Shown: positions 7,265 to 15,903 of the stretch, piece after piece
Position numbering within the stretch: position 1 is the stretch's first letter
Layout: each line of letters begins with the position of its first letter
Origin: Corynebacterium sp. MSK041
GTDB taxonomy: Bacteria; Actinomycetota; Actinomycetes; Mycobacteriales; Mycobacteriaceae
Direction: 5' to 3'
Length of the DNA stretch: 64,000 nucleotides
NCBI RefSeq assembly: GCF_030232265.1
Contig: NZ_JASPJK010000006.1
Span: 1 to 64,000, forward strand
Program-made: the position numbers and the translations under genes
The notes under the pieces: generated by a model
The model's input: the letters and a program-made list of their open reading frames with translations, nothing else
Databases searched by the model: none
What the model was told of the DNA's origin: nothing

Positions 7265-8860
7265 CTAAATGAGTCGGACCGCATACGGTGCCATACCGCT
7301 CTGGCGCACCGCAGTCTTCTGCACGTTCATACCGGTCTGTGGCGCTTCGAGCATCTGACCGTTACCCAGGTAAATAGCCACGTGACGGCTACCCCCATCA
7401 CCCCAGAACAACAGGTCGCCGCGCTCAGCCTGTGCCACCGGGATCTTCTCACCACGCTGGTACTGATAACCGGTGTAATGCGGAAGCGAAATCCCCACAC
7501 CGGCAAAGGCGTACAAGACTAGGCCAGAGCAGTCGAAGCCAAGCTGGCCGGTACGCGGGGTCCGTCCGTCGCTGATACCAGCTGTCGGACCATTCGCATC
7601 ACCACCACCCCAGACATACGGGGTGCCAATCTGCGACTCAGCGCGGGCAATCATGGCTTCAATCTGCTGCTGTCGGTTGCCATCAGCAACGGTCGTGGAC
7701 GATTCCTCGCGGATCTCCTCAGTCACTGTCGCACTGTCCTTCACCTCTGGAAGAACCTCCGACACAGACTCCTCAACGGTCTCATTCGCCGTTTCGCTTC
7801 CCGACGTCGCCGCAATCTCCCCCGTCGCCCCATTCCCATACGGGTTCTCGAAGGTGGAGTGATCAGCCTGGGAGTTACCCACGGCCTCTGCCAACGCATC
7901 CATTGCGGCGGTCACGGTGTCCTGTTGGGGTGTGTCCGTGGTCGCCGTTGCCTCAGTGCTGGGTTCAACACTCGGGGTGGTTTCGGACACTTCCTGCTGT
8001 GCCGGGGTCTCTACAGCAGATGTCTCTGGCGATGGATCAGCTGGTGCTGCTGGAGTCTCAGTCTCAGCCGGCACCGGAGATTCCTCTGGGACATCAGCGG
8101 TCTCAGACGGCTCCGGGGTGGTGTCCGCGAGCGGGTGATCTGGACGCAGCTCCGCCAATTCGCTTTGAGCGTTGGCGAGATCTGCCGAAGCCGTATCACG
8201 GGCGGCGAGCTTATTTGAAAGCTCGTTCATCGCGTTATCCAGCGTCCCTCGGGCGTCGGACTCGGCTTGGGTTGCTTGGCGCTCGCGATCGTCGGCAAGC
8301 CTGCTCGCTTGACGCAACGTGGACTCGTCGTTTGCGGCGATAGTGCGATTACGCACGAGTTCCTCGAGGGCGTCACGCTTCTCATCGGACTCACGGCGCA
8401 GGTAAGTCTGACGGTCCAGCGAATCTTTCCGTGCATCTCCCGAGCCCAACTGGGCCGGAGAAGCAGAATTCTGCGCGCGGTACGAAGAGCGGGATACCGC
8501 ATCCAACTCTTCTTGCGCACGATCAACGTCGGCCTGTGATGCATTAAGGCGTTCCTTCGCCTCCTGAGCACCCTGGCGAGCCTGCTCGGCCAAAGACTGA
8601 GCATCGTGCAGATCGACGAGCGCCTGGTTCACCGCTTCCTGCAACCCACCAAGCTCAAGGTTGATGCGATTGATATCAGCCTCAAAGCCAGTGATGTCAG
8701 AAACGAGTGCAGTAATCGGGGACTCTTGCGCCACCGATGTCGCACTGCTCATCACGGACAGCGACACAGCGCAGGCCGTTGCAGGCAAGAGCATCCGGAG
8801 GCAACGTTGCGACCGGGAACCAAACTGCACAGAACGATTAGAACGGACTGTGAAAACCAC
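7265..8860 (-). CDS. Secreted NlpC/P60 peptidoglycan endopeptidase (RipA/RipC-like)
   Basis: The 531-residue protein begins with a long signal peptide (hydrophobic LLPATACAVSLSVM core, AxA-like end before QESP). A coiled coil covers residues ~50-235, then a Pro/Glu/Thr-rich low-complexity linker (~240-380), then a C-terminal NlpC/P60 domain with the catalytic Cys in FDCSGLVLYAF and His in GSRHVAIYLG. It probably cleaves the D-Glu-DAP bond in stem peptides during septal wall splitting; the coiled coil resembles FtsEX-activated hydrolases. The GTG at 8860 has AGAGGA 8 nt upstream. The leader is long and structured, and a GlxR-type site lies 447 bp upstream. Whether it is the RipA or RipC orthologue cannot be settled here. 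Confidence 0.9.
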   Translation of the reverse strand: MVFTVRSNRSVQFGSRSQRCLRMLLPATACAVSLSVMSSATSVAQESPITALVSDITGFEADINRINLELGGLQEAVNQALVDLHDAQSLAEQARQGAQEAKERLNASQADVDRAQEELDAVSRSSYRAQNSASPAQLGSGDARKDSLDRQTYLRRESDEKRDALEELVRNRTIAANDESTLRQASRLADDRERQATQAESDARGTLDNAMNELSNKLAARDTASADLANAQSELAELRPDHPLADTTPEPSETADVPEESPVPAETETPAAPADPSPETSAVETPAQQEVSETTPSVEPSTEATATTDTPQQDTVTAAMDALAEAVGNSQADHSTFENPYGNGATGEIAATSGSETANETVEESVSEVLPEVKDSATVTEEIREESSTTVADGNRQQQIEAMIARAESQIGTPYVWGGGDANGPTAGISDGRTPRTGQLGFDCSGLVLYAFAGVGISLPHYTGYQYQRGEKIPVAQAERGDLLFWGDGGSRHVAIYLGNGQMLEAPQTGMNVQKTAVRQSGMAPYAVRLI

Positions 8861-8865
8861 GGAGG

Positions 8866-9072
8866 TATTCCTCTCACCGCACTAGCTCAGCGCGTGCGGC
8901 AGCACAAACTAAGCCCGGCCCTCCGGCCGACGTACGGACTTTAGAACGATCACGGATGTGAGCCCGCGGGTAATCGTCCGTACCTCAAACTTGACCGCAA
9001 CGCGAGTTCGCCCCGTCGCCAACAAATACAGCGACGGAGACGAGCTCAATTCTTGGCGTGCTTCCCCACATG
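8866..9072 (-). promoter_or_regulatory. Structured 5' leader of the NlpC/P60 gene, candidate c-di-AMP (ydaO) riboswitch
   Basis: Read on the minus strand, the leader has in order: GTGGGGAAGCAC (about 9062-9073), a perfect stem CCGTCGC/GCGACGG followed by GGCGAAC (compare the ydaO GGGGUGAAU box), and GAGCTAGTGCGGTGAG just before the Shine-Dalgarno AGAGGA (compare AGCUAACCCGGUAGG). ydaO riboswitches are known in front of actinobacterial cell-wall hydrolase genes. Agreement with the consensus is only partial. The SD itself can pair in GAGG-AATA-CCTC. Treat this as a candidate. Confidence 0.35.
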
Positions 9073-9136
9073 CCCGAATTGATTCAAACCTCCCACCGGC
9101 CAGGGGCCAGAGTTCAGTTTTGCGTTATTCAAAAAA

Positions 9137-9377
9137 TGTTACGAGTGCGTTAGAAGTAACAGCTATCAGCCCGCGAGCTGACATAGAAACCATAGGTCAC
9201 TTCAGACGTCTGGTGCATATCCTTTACCAATTTTCACATTGGTCAAGCCAAATCACATGACTGTTACTTTTGGGCACGCTGGGACTTTAACGGCATAGCA
9301 AACACGTGTGATCTCAATCACATCAATGGGTTTATCGCGTAACACGCGTTAACACGAAGCACTTTGATAGACAGTTA
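9137..9377. promoter_or_regulatory. Cluster of GTAACA/TGTTAC half-sites (MtrA-like) in the NlpC/P60 upstream region
   Basis: TGTTAC at 9137-9142 and 9262-9267, GTAACA at 9156-9161 and 9339-9344, and GTTAACA near 9348 lie within 240 bp of a 541-bp gene-free stretch (8861-9401). GTAAC-type direct repeats are the known style of site for the response regulator MtrA, which controls wall-hydrolase genes in corynebacteria. The half-sites are short, so this is suggestive only. I see no credible coding frame in 8861-9401. Confidence 0.3.
9307..9322. promoter_or_regulatory. GlxR (CRP-type) binding site
   Basis: TGTGATCTCAATCACA is a perfect match to TGTGA-N6-TCACA, the site of the corynebacterial cAMP regulator GlxR. 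It lies between the Rv1476-like gene (ends at 9402 on the minus strand) and the NlpC/P60 gene, so it most likely controls the latter from about 450 bp upstream. Confidence 0.65.
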
Positions 9378-9401
9378 CCCGGCCCGGCGTGTCGCGTAAG
9401 T

Positions 9402-9884
9402 CTAGGCGTGACGCTTGACCGACATACGCGCAATGAGGGCCGCCGCTGCGATAACGACCGCCACAATCGCGCCAATAACGCCCCACTGCGGTTCCCCGTT
9501 GCTCGCCACATCTTGCGCGAAGGCGTCTACCCCAAGCGCATAGTCTGGCTCACGGATCAAGGCGAACTCCGCCTTTTCAATCTGTGCGCGCGTCAATTCG
9601 TTGCTCACTGCAGCGGTCGCATCAGGGGCGCGGACGATGACGGTGGTGGCCTGGGTGGCGTCGAGAAGCTCTTGGGCGAGATCACGCAGCGCGCCCGGGC
9701 CCGCCCCCACCGTTTCCAGCACGACATAACCAAAAGACCCGGCTTCCTGCGAACTAGCGTCATTGACCGCCCGCAACAACTCCGGCTCGATAACAAGATT
9801 CATCGGGTTATCCGTCTCAAACGCAACCCAATCATCCGCAAGCTGGGCAGTCAAAAAAGCCTTATCGACGTTCACAGGAGCCAT
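9402..9884 (-). CDS. Rv1476-like (DUF6676) membrane protein
   Basis: The 160-residue protein has a soluble N-terminal domain (VNVDKAFLTAQLADDWVAFE...; VVLETVGAGPG) and one C-terminal membrane helix (WGVIGAIVAVVIAAAALIA) with a short positively charged tail. The position between acn and an NlpC/P60 endopeptidase gene matches Rv1476 of M. tuberculosis, which sits beside ripA/ripB and acn. The function is unknown; the context suggests cell-wall or envelope work. A CTTATCGACG core copy lies in codons 5-8 (VNVDKAF). Confidence 0.75.
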   Translation of the reverse strand: MAPVNVDKAFLTAQLADDWVAFETDNPMNLVIEPELLRAVNDASSQEAGSFGYVVLETVGAGPGALRDLAQELLDATQATTVIVRAPDATAAVSNELTRAQIEKAEFALIREPDYALGVDAFAQDVASNGEPQWGVIGAIVAVVIAAAALIARMSVKRHA

Positions 9885-10129
9885 ACCGGCAAAGGTTAGC
9901 GTTCTTTCCCCCTGCTTTCCGGAGGCGCGCAGGACAACGCAGCAGGTGGCGCCGAGACCCCCGATGTGAGGGGTTTTCCGATGACGGGGTAGCTAAAAGT
10001 TCCATAGAAAGCCGTTAGGTGAGCCATATTACCGACTTTCAAGGTCGAGTGCCCTAGGATGTGCTGGTAGGGACCCCTATGGGTCGCGACACCCAGATTC
10101 TAAGTTTGACAACGAGAAACGGAGCTCAC
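9885..10129 (+). promoter_or_regulatory. acn upstream region
   Basis: This 245-bp gap between divergent genes must carry the acn promoter. A TAGGAT hexamer around 10054-10059 is a possible -10. I do not see the CAGnAC...GTnCTG palindrome bound by AcnR in C. glutamicum, which fits the absence of acnR downstream. A DtxR-like half-site (TTAGGTGAGCC, 10015-10025) is present, but the second half does not match. Confidence 0.35.
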
Positions 10130-12910
10130 GTGTCTGAGAGCAAGAACTCCTTTAACGCGAAGAAGACTCTCGAGGTCGGCGGTAAGTCCTACGACTACTA
10201 CGCCCTCGACGCAGTCGAAGGTATGGAGAAACTCCCCTACTCCCTGAAGGTGCTGGGCGAGAACCTGCTGCGCACCGAAGATGGCAAGAACGTCACCGAG
10301 GAGCACATCAAGGCGATTGCTAACTGGGATCCGTCGGCAGAGCCGTCCATTGAGATCCAGTTCACCCCGGCACGCGTCCTCATGCAGGACTTCACCGGTG
10401 TGCCCTGTGTGGTTGACCTCGCCACCATGCGCGAGGCAGTCTCCTCCCTCGGCGGCAACCCGGACCAGGTCAACCCGCTGAACCCGGCTGAGATGGTCAT
10501 TGACCACTCCGTGATCATCGAGGCGTTCGGCTCCGAGAGCGCTCTGGATAAGAACGTTGAGATTGAGTACGAGCGCAACGAGGAGCGCTACCAGTTCCTG
10601 CGCTGGGGTGCAGAGAACTTCTCCAACTTCCGCGTCGTCCCGCCGGGAACCGGCATCGTCCACCAGGTGAACATCGAGTACCTCTCCCGCGTCGTCTTCG
10701 ACAACGAGGGCGTGGCTTACCCGGACACCTGTATTGGTACGGACTCCCACACCACCATGGAGAACGGCCTGGGCATCCTGGGCTGGGGTGTTGGCGGCAT
10801 CGAGGCTGAGGCAGCAATGCTCGGCCAGCCGGTGTCCATGCTCATCCCACGCGTCGTCGGCTTCAAGCTCACCGGTGAGATCCCGGTTGGTGTCACCGCT
10901 ACTGACGTGGTGCTGACCGTCACCGAGATGCTCCGTGAGCACGGTGTGGTTCAGAAGTTCGTCGAGTTCTACGGCGACGGCGTCAAGCAGATCCCGCTGG
11001 CTAACCGCGCGACCATCGGCAACATGTCTCCGGAGTTCGGCTCCACCTGTGCGATCTTCCCGATCGACGAGGAGACCATCAACTACCTGCACCTCACCGG
11101 CCGCGACCAGGAGACCATCGACCGCGTCGAGGCTTACGCCAAGGCTCAGGGCATGTGGCTCGAGCAGGGTGCAAAGGAAGCCGAGTACTCCGAGTACCTC
11201 GAGCTCGACCTGTCCACCGTCAAGCCGTCCATCGCTGGCCCGAAGCGCCCACAGGACCGCATCTTGCTCGCAGAGTCCAAGGAAACCTTCCGCAAGCAGC
11301 TGCCGGACTACAACACTGCTGGCGACGGCCACGCAGAGCCGGTACGCGCCGAGAAGGTTGAGACCGTTTCCTACAACGAGTCCTGGCCGGCAAACGGCGA
11401 GTCCGCTGCTGATGGCTCTGAGGGCCGTGCTTCCAAGCCGGTCATCGTCGAGTCCCCGCAGGGTGGCGAGTACACCCTCGACCACGGCATGGTTGCTATC
11501 GCCGCCATCACTTCCTGCACCAACACCTCCAACCCGTCCGTCATGGTCGGTGCGGCACTGCTGGCACGCAAGGCTGCTGAGAAGGGCCTGAAGGCCAAGC
11601 CATGGGTGAAGACCATTATGGCTCCGGGCTCCCAGGTCGTCGACGGTTACTACAACCGTGCTGACCTGTGGAAGGACCTGGAGGCTGTCGGCTTCTACCT
11701 CTCCGGCTTCGGCTGCGCTTCCTGCATTGGTAACTCCGGCCCGCTGCCGAACGAGATCTCCGCTGCGATCAACGAGTACGACCTGACCGCAACCGCAGTC
11801 CTGTCCGGTAACCGTAACTTCGAGGGACGTATCTCCCCCGATGTGAAGATGAACTACCTGGCATCCCCGCTGCTGGTTATCGCGTACTCCATCGCCGGCA
11901 CCATGGACTTCGACTTCGAGACCCAGCCGCTTGGCCAGGACGCTGACGGCAACGACGTCTTCCTGAAGGACGTGTGGCCGTCCGCTGAGGAGATCGAGGG
12001 TGTCATCGCTGACACCATCTCCCGCGAGATGTACGAGAAGGACTACGCTGACGTCTTCAAGGGCGACAAGCAGTGGCAGGAACTCGACATCCCGCAGGGC
12101 AAGACCTTCTCCTGGAACGAGGACTCCACCTACATCCGCAAGGCACCGTACTTCGACGGTATGCCGGAGCAGCCGGAGGCTGTTCAGGACATCACCGGCG
12201 CACGCGTGCTGGCAAAGCTGGGCGACTCCGTGACCACGGACCATATCTCCCCTGCTTCCTCCATCAAGCCGGGCACCCCGGCTGCGAACTACCTGGATGC
12301 AAACGGTGTGGCTCGCCACGACTACAACTCCTTCGGCTCCCGTCGTGGTAACCACGAGGTCATGGTCCGCGGTACCTTCGCCAACATCCGCCTGCGCAAC
12401 CAGCTGGTGGAAGAGGCCGGCGGTTACACCCGCGACTTCACCCAGGAAGGCGCTCCGCAGGCGTTCATCTACGACGCTGCTCAGAACTACGCCGAGAAGA
12501 ACATCCCGCTGGTCGTCCTGGCTGGTAAGGAGTACGGCACCGGTTCCTCCCGTGACTGGGCTGCGAAGGGCACCAACCTGCTCGGCGTCCGCGCTGTCAT
12601 CACCGAGTCCTTCGAGCGTATTCACCGCTCGAACCTGATCGGTATGGGTGTTCTGCCGCTGCAGTTCCCGGAGGGCGAGACCCACGCTTCCCTGGGCTTG
12701 GACGGCACCGAGACCTTCGACATCACCGGCATTACCGCCTTCAACGAGGGCGACACCATTCCGGAGACTGTCCACGTCACCGCCACGAAGGACGGTGGCG
12801 AGAAGGTTGAGTTCGACGCCAAGGTTCGCGTGGATACACCTGGTGAGGCTGAGTACTACCGCCACGGTGGCATTCTGCAGTACGTTCTGCGCCAGATGGT
12901 CAAGAACTAA
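10130..12910 (+). CDS. acn: Aconitate hydratase A
   Basis: It interconverts citrate and isocitrate in the TCA cycle. The 926-residue protein has the monomeric AcnA/IRP layout: residues ~1-570 domains 1-3 and a swivel domain at the C-terminus ([15 protein letters not shown]). The [4Fe-4S] ligands are visible as Cys463 ([10 protein letters not shown]) and Cys529/Cys532 ([11 protein letters not shown]). A corynebacteria-style insertion lies just before the first Cys (about residues 410-445). I chose GTG 10130, with GGAG 5 nt upstream; a GTG at 10061 has no SD. Codon use is strongly biased, as expected for high expression. A terminator follows directly, and no acnR is present. Confidence 0.97.
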   Translation: MSESKNSFNAKKTLEVGGKSYDYYALDAVEGMEKLPYSLKVLGENLLRTEDGKNVTEEHIKAIANWDPSAEPSIEIQFTPARVLMQDFTGVPCVVDLATMREAVSSLGGNPDQVNPLNPAEMVIDHSVIIEAFGSESALDKNVEIEYERNEERYQFLRWGAENFSNFRVVPPGTGIVHQVNIEYLSRVVFDNEGVAYPDTCIGTDSHTTMENGLGILGWGVGGIEAEAAMLGQPVSMLIPRVVGFKLTGEIPVGVTATDVVLTVTEMLREHGVVQKFVEFYGDGVKQIPLANRATIGNMSPEFGSTCAIFPIDEETINYLHLTGRDQETIDRVEAYAKAQGMWLEQGAKEAEYSEYLELDLSTVKPSIAGPKRPQDRILLAESKETFRKQLPDYNTAGDGHAEPVRAEKVETVSYNESWPANGESAADGSEGRASKPVIVESPQGGEYTLDHGMVAIAAITSCTNTSNPSVMVGAALLARKAAEKGLKAKPWVKTIMAPGSQVVDGYYNRADLWKDLEAVGFYLSGFGCASCIGNSGPLPNEISAAINEYDLTATAVLSGNRNFEGRISPDVKMNYLASPLLVIAYSIAGTMDFDFETQPLGQDADGNDVFLKDVWPSAEEIEGVIADTISREMYEKDYADVFKGDKQWQELDIPQGKTFSWNEDSTYIRKAPYFDGMPEQPEAVQDITGARVLAKLGDSVTTDHISPASSIKPGTPAANYLDANGVARHDYNSFGSRRGNHEVMVRGTFANIRLRNQLVEEAGGYTRDFTQEGAPQAFIYDAAQNYAEKNIPLVVLAGKEYGTGSSRDWAAKGTNLLGVRAVITESFERIHRSNLIGMGVLPLQFPEGETHASLGLDGTETFDITGITAFNEGDTIPETVHVTATKDGGEKVEFDAKVRVDTPGEAEYYRHGGILQYVLRQMVKN

Positions 12911-12924
12911 GCTGCATAGCTAAA

Positions 12925-12954
12925 GGCCGGTTCCCCTTGTGGGAGCCGGCTTTT
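12925..12954 (+). terminator. Intrinsic terminator of acn
   Basis: GCCGGTTCCC and GGGAGCCGGC form a 10-bp stem (one G-T pair) with a CTTGT loop, followed by TTTT. It starts 14 nt after the acn stop codon. Confidence 0.85.
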
Positions 12955-12990
12955 CGCTTATCTACGTTCCCCCACTTACAATCCTCCCTT

Positions 12991-13716
12991 ATGCCCAAAC
13001 TGCTTTTCCTGTCTTTGCGCAACGGCCCCATTGGCCCTGCGGTGTCCCACGCTGAATACCACGACACGTTGCGTGCAACCGGTTTGAGCACTGATGACAT
13101 CGAGCTGCGCTCCATCCCCGACGAGACGACGAAGGTGGGCAGCCTCGACGGCATCAATGGCATCTTTGTGGGTGGCAGTTCCTTGAACATCACCAATGAG
13201 GAGTATTCGCCGTGGCAGAATCATATTCATGAGATCCTCGCTGAACTGGCGGAGGGTGACATTCCCGTTTTCTTCGTCTGTTACGGCATTAGCTGGCTCA
13301 CTCACCACTTGGGTGGACAGGTGGGGCATTCCCATCCGGAGAACTCGGGCCCGACAATCGTGAGCGCATTGCCTGCCGCGGAGGAGGATCCGCTCATGGC
13401 TGGCCTGCCCAAGCTTTTCACCGCGTTGACAGGCCACACGGAAAACCCACTGGCCTCCCCCGAGGGCGCAACGTTGCTCGCGGAAGGCCCTTCGTGCCCC
13501 GTGCAGATTCTGCGTTACCGCGATCGCGTGTGGGCCACGCAGTTCCACGCGGAGATGGACGCCCCCGCAATGAAGACGCGCATGGATTTCTATTACGACT
13601 ACGGCTACTTCCCGCAGGACGAGTACGACAACATCGTCGCTGCCCTCCCCAGCGTGGATACCACGGCGGCGAACGCGCTCGTGAAGCGTTTCGCGGAATT
13701 CTGCCTAGAGCGCTAA
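12991..13716 (+). CDS. Class I glutamine amidotransferase-like protein
   Basis: The 241-residue single-domain protein has the GATase-1 triad: nucleophile Cys in FFVCYGISW, then His/Glu in ATQFHAEMD. It resembles the stand-alone amidotransferase that follows acn-acnR in C. glutamicum. There is no fused synthetase domain, so the acceptor is unknown; the active Cys suggests hydrolysis of glutamine or another amide. A TACAAT -10 box ends 8 nt before the ATG and no SD is present, so it is probably leaderless. Its stop overlaps the convergent gene by 12 bp. A one-mismatch copy of the dispersed motif (GCTTATCTACGTTCCCC) lies at 12957-12973, between the acn terminator and this promoter. Confidence 0.85.
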   Translation: MPKLLFLSLRNGPIGPAVSHAEYHDTLRATGLSTDDIELRSIPDETTKVGSLDGINGIFVGGSSLNITNEEYSPWQNHIHEILAELAEGDIPVFFVCYGISWLTHHLGGQVGHSHPENSGPTIVSALPAAEEDPLMAGLPKLFTALTGHTENPLASPEGATLLAEGPSCPVQILRYRDRVWATQFHAEMDAPAMKTRMDFYYDYGYFPQDEYDNIVAALPSVDTTAANALVKRFAEFCLER

Positions 13717-14373
13717 CTCCCGCGCTGGGGTGTCCCCGTCCTCGAAGTCGAAAGGATTCGCCGGCATCGCCTCCCGCCCAACGGCCTCCACAATCACCTG
13801 CGCGACGAGCTCACGCGACGTGGTCGAATCCGCGCCCGTGTGCTCATCGACAGCTCGCCCGCCACGTGAGCGCTCCATGGTCAACCTCGTTGGCCCCAAG
13901 ATGATGTAGTCGAGCTCCGACGCCAACAGGCGCTTATCGACGGCCTTCTTCGCCTCCACATACGCATACCAGCTACTTCCGTCATCCTCCGCCGTCGCCT
14001 GAGCGGCACCCGCATAGGACACCATGACCAGGCGCGGTGCGAACTCCCCCAATTCCTCCAGCGCATCGATCAGGCGCAGCGCGGCGTCCCTATCCACCGC
14101 ATACGTTCGCTCCGGGTCTCCTCCGCCGGCACCAGCGGACCACACCACCACATCAAACGGTGTGACAAGACGCGCCCACTCCTCCGTGTCCAGGTGGGTG
14201 AGGTCGGTGACGATGGCGGTGGCGGAGGCGTCGATAAGCTGCTGCGCATGCGAAGGGTTGCGCACGAGGCCGGCGACCTTGTGCCCCTCCGCGACGAGCA
14301 GCGGCACGCTCAACCGGCTGACCTTTCCGCCAGCGCCAATGACGAGAACGAACTGAGTGAACTCTAATTCCAT
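13705..14373 (-). CDS. NAD(P)-binding SDR-type protein (NAD-dependent epimerase/dehydratase-like)
   Basis: The 222-residue Rossmann protein begins with VLVIGAGGKVSRLSVPLLV (a glycine-rich GxGGxxS nucleotide loop, atypical-SDR style), continues with VVWSAGAGGGDPERTYAVDRDAA and VMVSYAG, and has a YAYVEAKKAVDKRL segment in which YxxxK is replaced by YVEAKK. It is similar to YwnB/NmrA-like atypical SDRs that often act as redox sensors or small reductases. The substrate is unknown. The ATG at 14373 lies 7 nt downstream of a TAGCGT -10-like hexamer. Two GCTTATCGACG motifs, in opposite orientation, lie inside the gene (13932 and 14229). Confidence 0.8.
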   Translation of the reverse strand: MELEFTQFVLVIGAGGKVSRLSVPLLVAEGHKVAGLVRNPSHAQQLIDASATAIVTDLTHLDTEEWARLVTPFDVVVWSAGAGGGDPERTYAVDRDAALRLIDALEELGEFAPRLVMVSYAGAAQATAEDDGSSWYAYVEAKKAVDKRLLASELDYIILGPTRLTMERSRGGRAVDEHTGADSTTSRELVAQVIVEAVGREAMPANPFDFEDGDTPARELAL

Positions 14374-14383
14374 GCCATCCACG

Positions 14384-15466
14384 CTAGCGAAAAATGGGGA
14401 CGCCGAAGAGGGAGCGCAGCGCTCCAAAAGGGTGACGTTCATTCAGCACCGGATAGCCTCGGGGTGACACCCAGATCGGCGCACCCCGGATCGGTTCGAC
14501 GCGCCCGCGGGCCTGCCGCCACGGATCATCGTCATTGACCCGATTGTGATAGCGGCACAGTGGCACCAAATTCGACAGGTTAGTCTCTCCCCCGTGCTTC
14601 CAGGCCGTCATGTGGTGGAGTTCGCACGCATCTGCGCCGTGCCGGCAGCCAGGCACCGGACACGTAGGCGTCACGGCCCGCGCTAAGTCGCGCTGCTTCT
14701 GGTTAGCCAAGCGCTGCCCGCGGTACAGGTTCACCGCGCCTTCCTGCGGGTGGAACAAACCGACTTCCAAGTCAGCACCGTGGAACGCAGCGAGGAACTC
14801 CGCACCAGTCATCGTGGTGCCGTCCGTGAGACCGAGGATCGTCTCATCCCCCTCATGGCGCACAATGCGGATGTGCTCCGGCAGCGGCACCAGCACCAAC
14901 GGGCGCGGCACGGCCCGCGTAACCCCGCCTCCGGACTCCATTAGCTTCCTAAACGCCTCAAACAACTGTGGGCCCCGCGGCCGGGAAGGATCAATGTCCT
15001 GACTCATCGCGTGCTCCAGGTCAGCCATGAAGCGCTCCGGCCCCGTCACCATCATTGTGCGCTTGGTACTGCGTGACCCAGTGAAGCTGACCCCATCTGC
15101 CGGCGGAGGCGGCTCCACGGCTGGCACGATCTCCTTCGCGCGCCGACGCACGGTTTCATAATTGCCCCGCACGTCCAGCAGGGTGTGGCGGAGGCGCCAG
15201 CGCTCCAAGGGATCGGTAATAAGCTTCGTGCTCTCTTCGATCAGGATCAGAGTGTCCATGGACACACGGTTCGCGCGGGCCTTAGCCACGCCCACCCTCT
15301 GCTGCCGCTTCAACCTCGTCGACCCGAAGTACACCTCGTGCACCTTGGCCCAGTCGCGCACGCGTTTCGGCTGCACCCCGGCGTCAAGCGCCGCTTGGCG
15401 GTCAAAGCCCGCCAAGGTGTCCACCCCAGCGGCGACAGCGCCGAGGAACTCTCCGAAACCATTCAT
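14384..15466 (-). CDS. DUF222/HNH endonuclease-domain protein
   Basis: The complete 360-residue paralogue of the gene at the start of the window has an N-terminal DUF222 helical domain (MNGFGEFLGAVAAGVDTLAG...), a variable Pro-rich middle (VEPPPPADGVSFTG) and the C-terminal HNH core (CPVPGCRH, LHHMTAWKHGG, LCRYHNRVNDDD). Family members are numerous in actinobacteria, often in several copies, and some are linked to the 13E12 mobile-like repeats; their biochemical role is unproven. The ATG at 15466 follows AGGGTGG by about 6 nt. A longer frame to 15676 would cross the paired DnaA boxes and the ACT gene start, so it is not preferred. Confidence 0.88.
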   Translation of the reverse strand: MNGFGEFLGAVAAGVDTLAGFDRQAALDAGVQPKRVRDWAKVHEVYFGSTRLKRQQRVGVAKARANRVSMDTLILIEESTKLITDPLERWRLRHTLLDVRGNYETVRRRAKEIVPAVEPPPPADGVSFTGSRSTKRTMMVTGPERFMADLEHAMSQDIDPSRPRGPQLFEAFRKLMESGGGVTRAVPRPLVLVPLPEHIRIVRHEGDETILGLTDGTTMTGAEFLAAFHGADLEVGLFHPQEGAVNLYRGQRLANQKQRDLARAVTPTCPVPGCRHGADACELHHMTAWKHGGETNLSNLVPLCRYHNRVNDDDPWRQARGRVEPIRGAPIWVSPRGYPVLNERHPFGALRSLFGVPIFR

Positions 15467-15518
15467 GTCTGCCACCCTGACACGGCCACCAACGGCTGTA
15501 AAGGGCCACCTCAAAAAC

Positions 15519-15556
15519 CTGTGGATAACTCCAGAACCAGCGAAAGTTATCCACAG
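15519..15556. promoter_or_regulatory. Inverted pair of perfect DnaA boxes
   Basis: CTGTGGATAACT (15519-15530) and AGTTATCCACAG (15545-15556) are exact reverse complements with a 14-bp spacer. Each contains the consensus DnaA box TTATCCACA. They lie in the gap between the HNH gene and the ACT-domain gene, about 55 bp upstream of the HNH start. There is no AT-rich unwinding region or dnaA/dnaN nearby, so this is not oriC; it may be a DnaA-controlled promoter or simply a strong hairpin in the HNH gene leader. Confidence 0.6.
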
Positions 15557-15629
15557 ATTCCAGGAATCCTCGAGCACGCTTTGCCCCGCTGTCGTAGGCT
15601 CGGCGGTTTGGGGTCTAGCATGGGAAACC

Positions 15630-15899
15630 ATGTACGCGATCATCACCACAACCGGCCCGGACCGGACCGGCATCATCGCCGGAGTCGCTCAGGCTGCGGC
15701 GGACCACAACATCAACATCGTCGACCTGTCGCAGACGCTCATGAGTGATTTCTTCACCATGATCATGCGCGTTGCACTACCGGAAGAAGGCTTTGACATT
15801 GCCGCGCTGCAGGACACGCTCACTACGGTGGGCGCAGACCTTGGCGTGGACATCCGCGTCCAGAGCGAGGCCCTGTTCACCGCGATGAATGAGATCTAG
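15630..15899 (+). CDS. ACT domain protein (UPF0237)
   Basis: The 89-residue protein is essentially one ACT domain: [31 protein letters not shown] gives the first beta-alpha-beta and the glycine of the ligand loop. The family is annotated UPF0237 and is found directly before UPF0210 genes, as here (4-nt gap). The ACT domain probably senses an amino acid or a formyl/one-carbon compound and may control the partner. The ATG at 15630 lies 8 nt downstream of a TAGCAT -10 box and has no SD, so it is probably a leaderless operon head. Confidence 0.88.
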   Translation: MYAIITTTGPDRTGIIAGVAQAAADHNINIVDLSQTLMSDFFTMIMRVALPEEGFDIAALQDTLTTVGADLGVDIRVQSEALFTAMNEI

Positions 15900-15903
15900 C
15901 ACG

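Noticed and set aside
8958-9260. 100-residue plus-strand ORF in the NlpC/P60 upstream region
   Set aside because: Composition is Arg/Ser/Thr-rich without domain or SD, and it overlies the leader of a strongly regulated gene.
10015-10025. DtxR-like half-site TTAGGTGAGCC upstream of acn
   Set aside because: Only the left half agrees with the 19-bp consensus; the right half fails at most positions, so it is not called as an operator.
10100-12865. 921-residue open frame antisense to acn
   Set aside because: It is a shadow of the strongly biased codon use of acn; aconitase motifs are intact on the plus strand and the antisense product is Val/Leu/Asp-rich low-complexity sequence.
15519-15556. Replication origin at the DnaA-box pair
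   Set aside because: Only two boxes, no AT-rich stretch, and no dnaA, dnaN or parAB neighbours.
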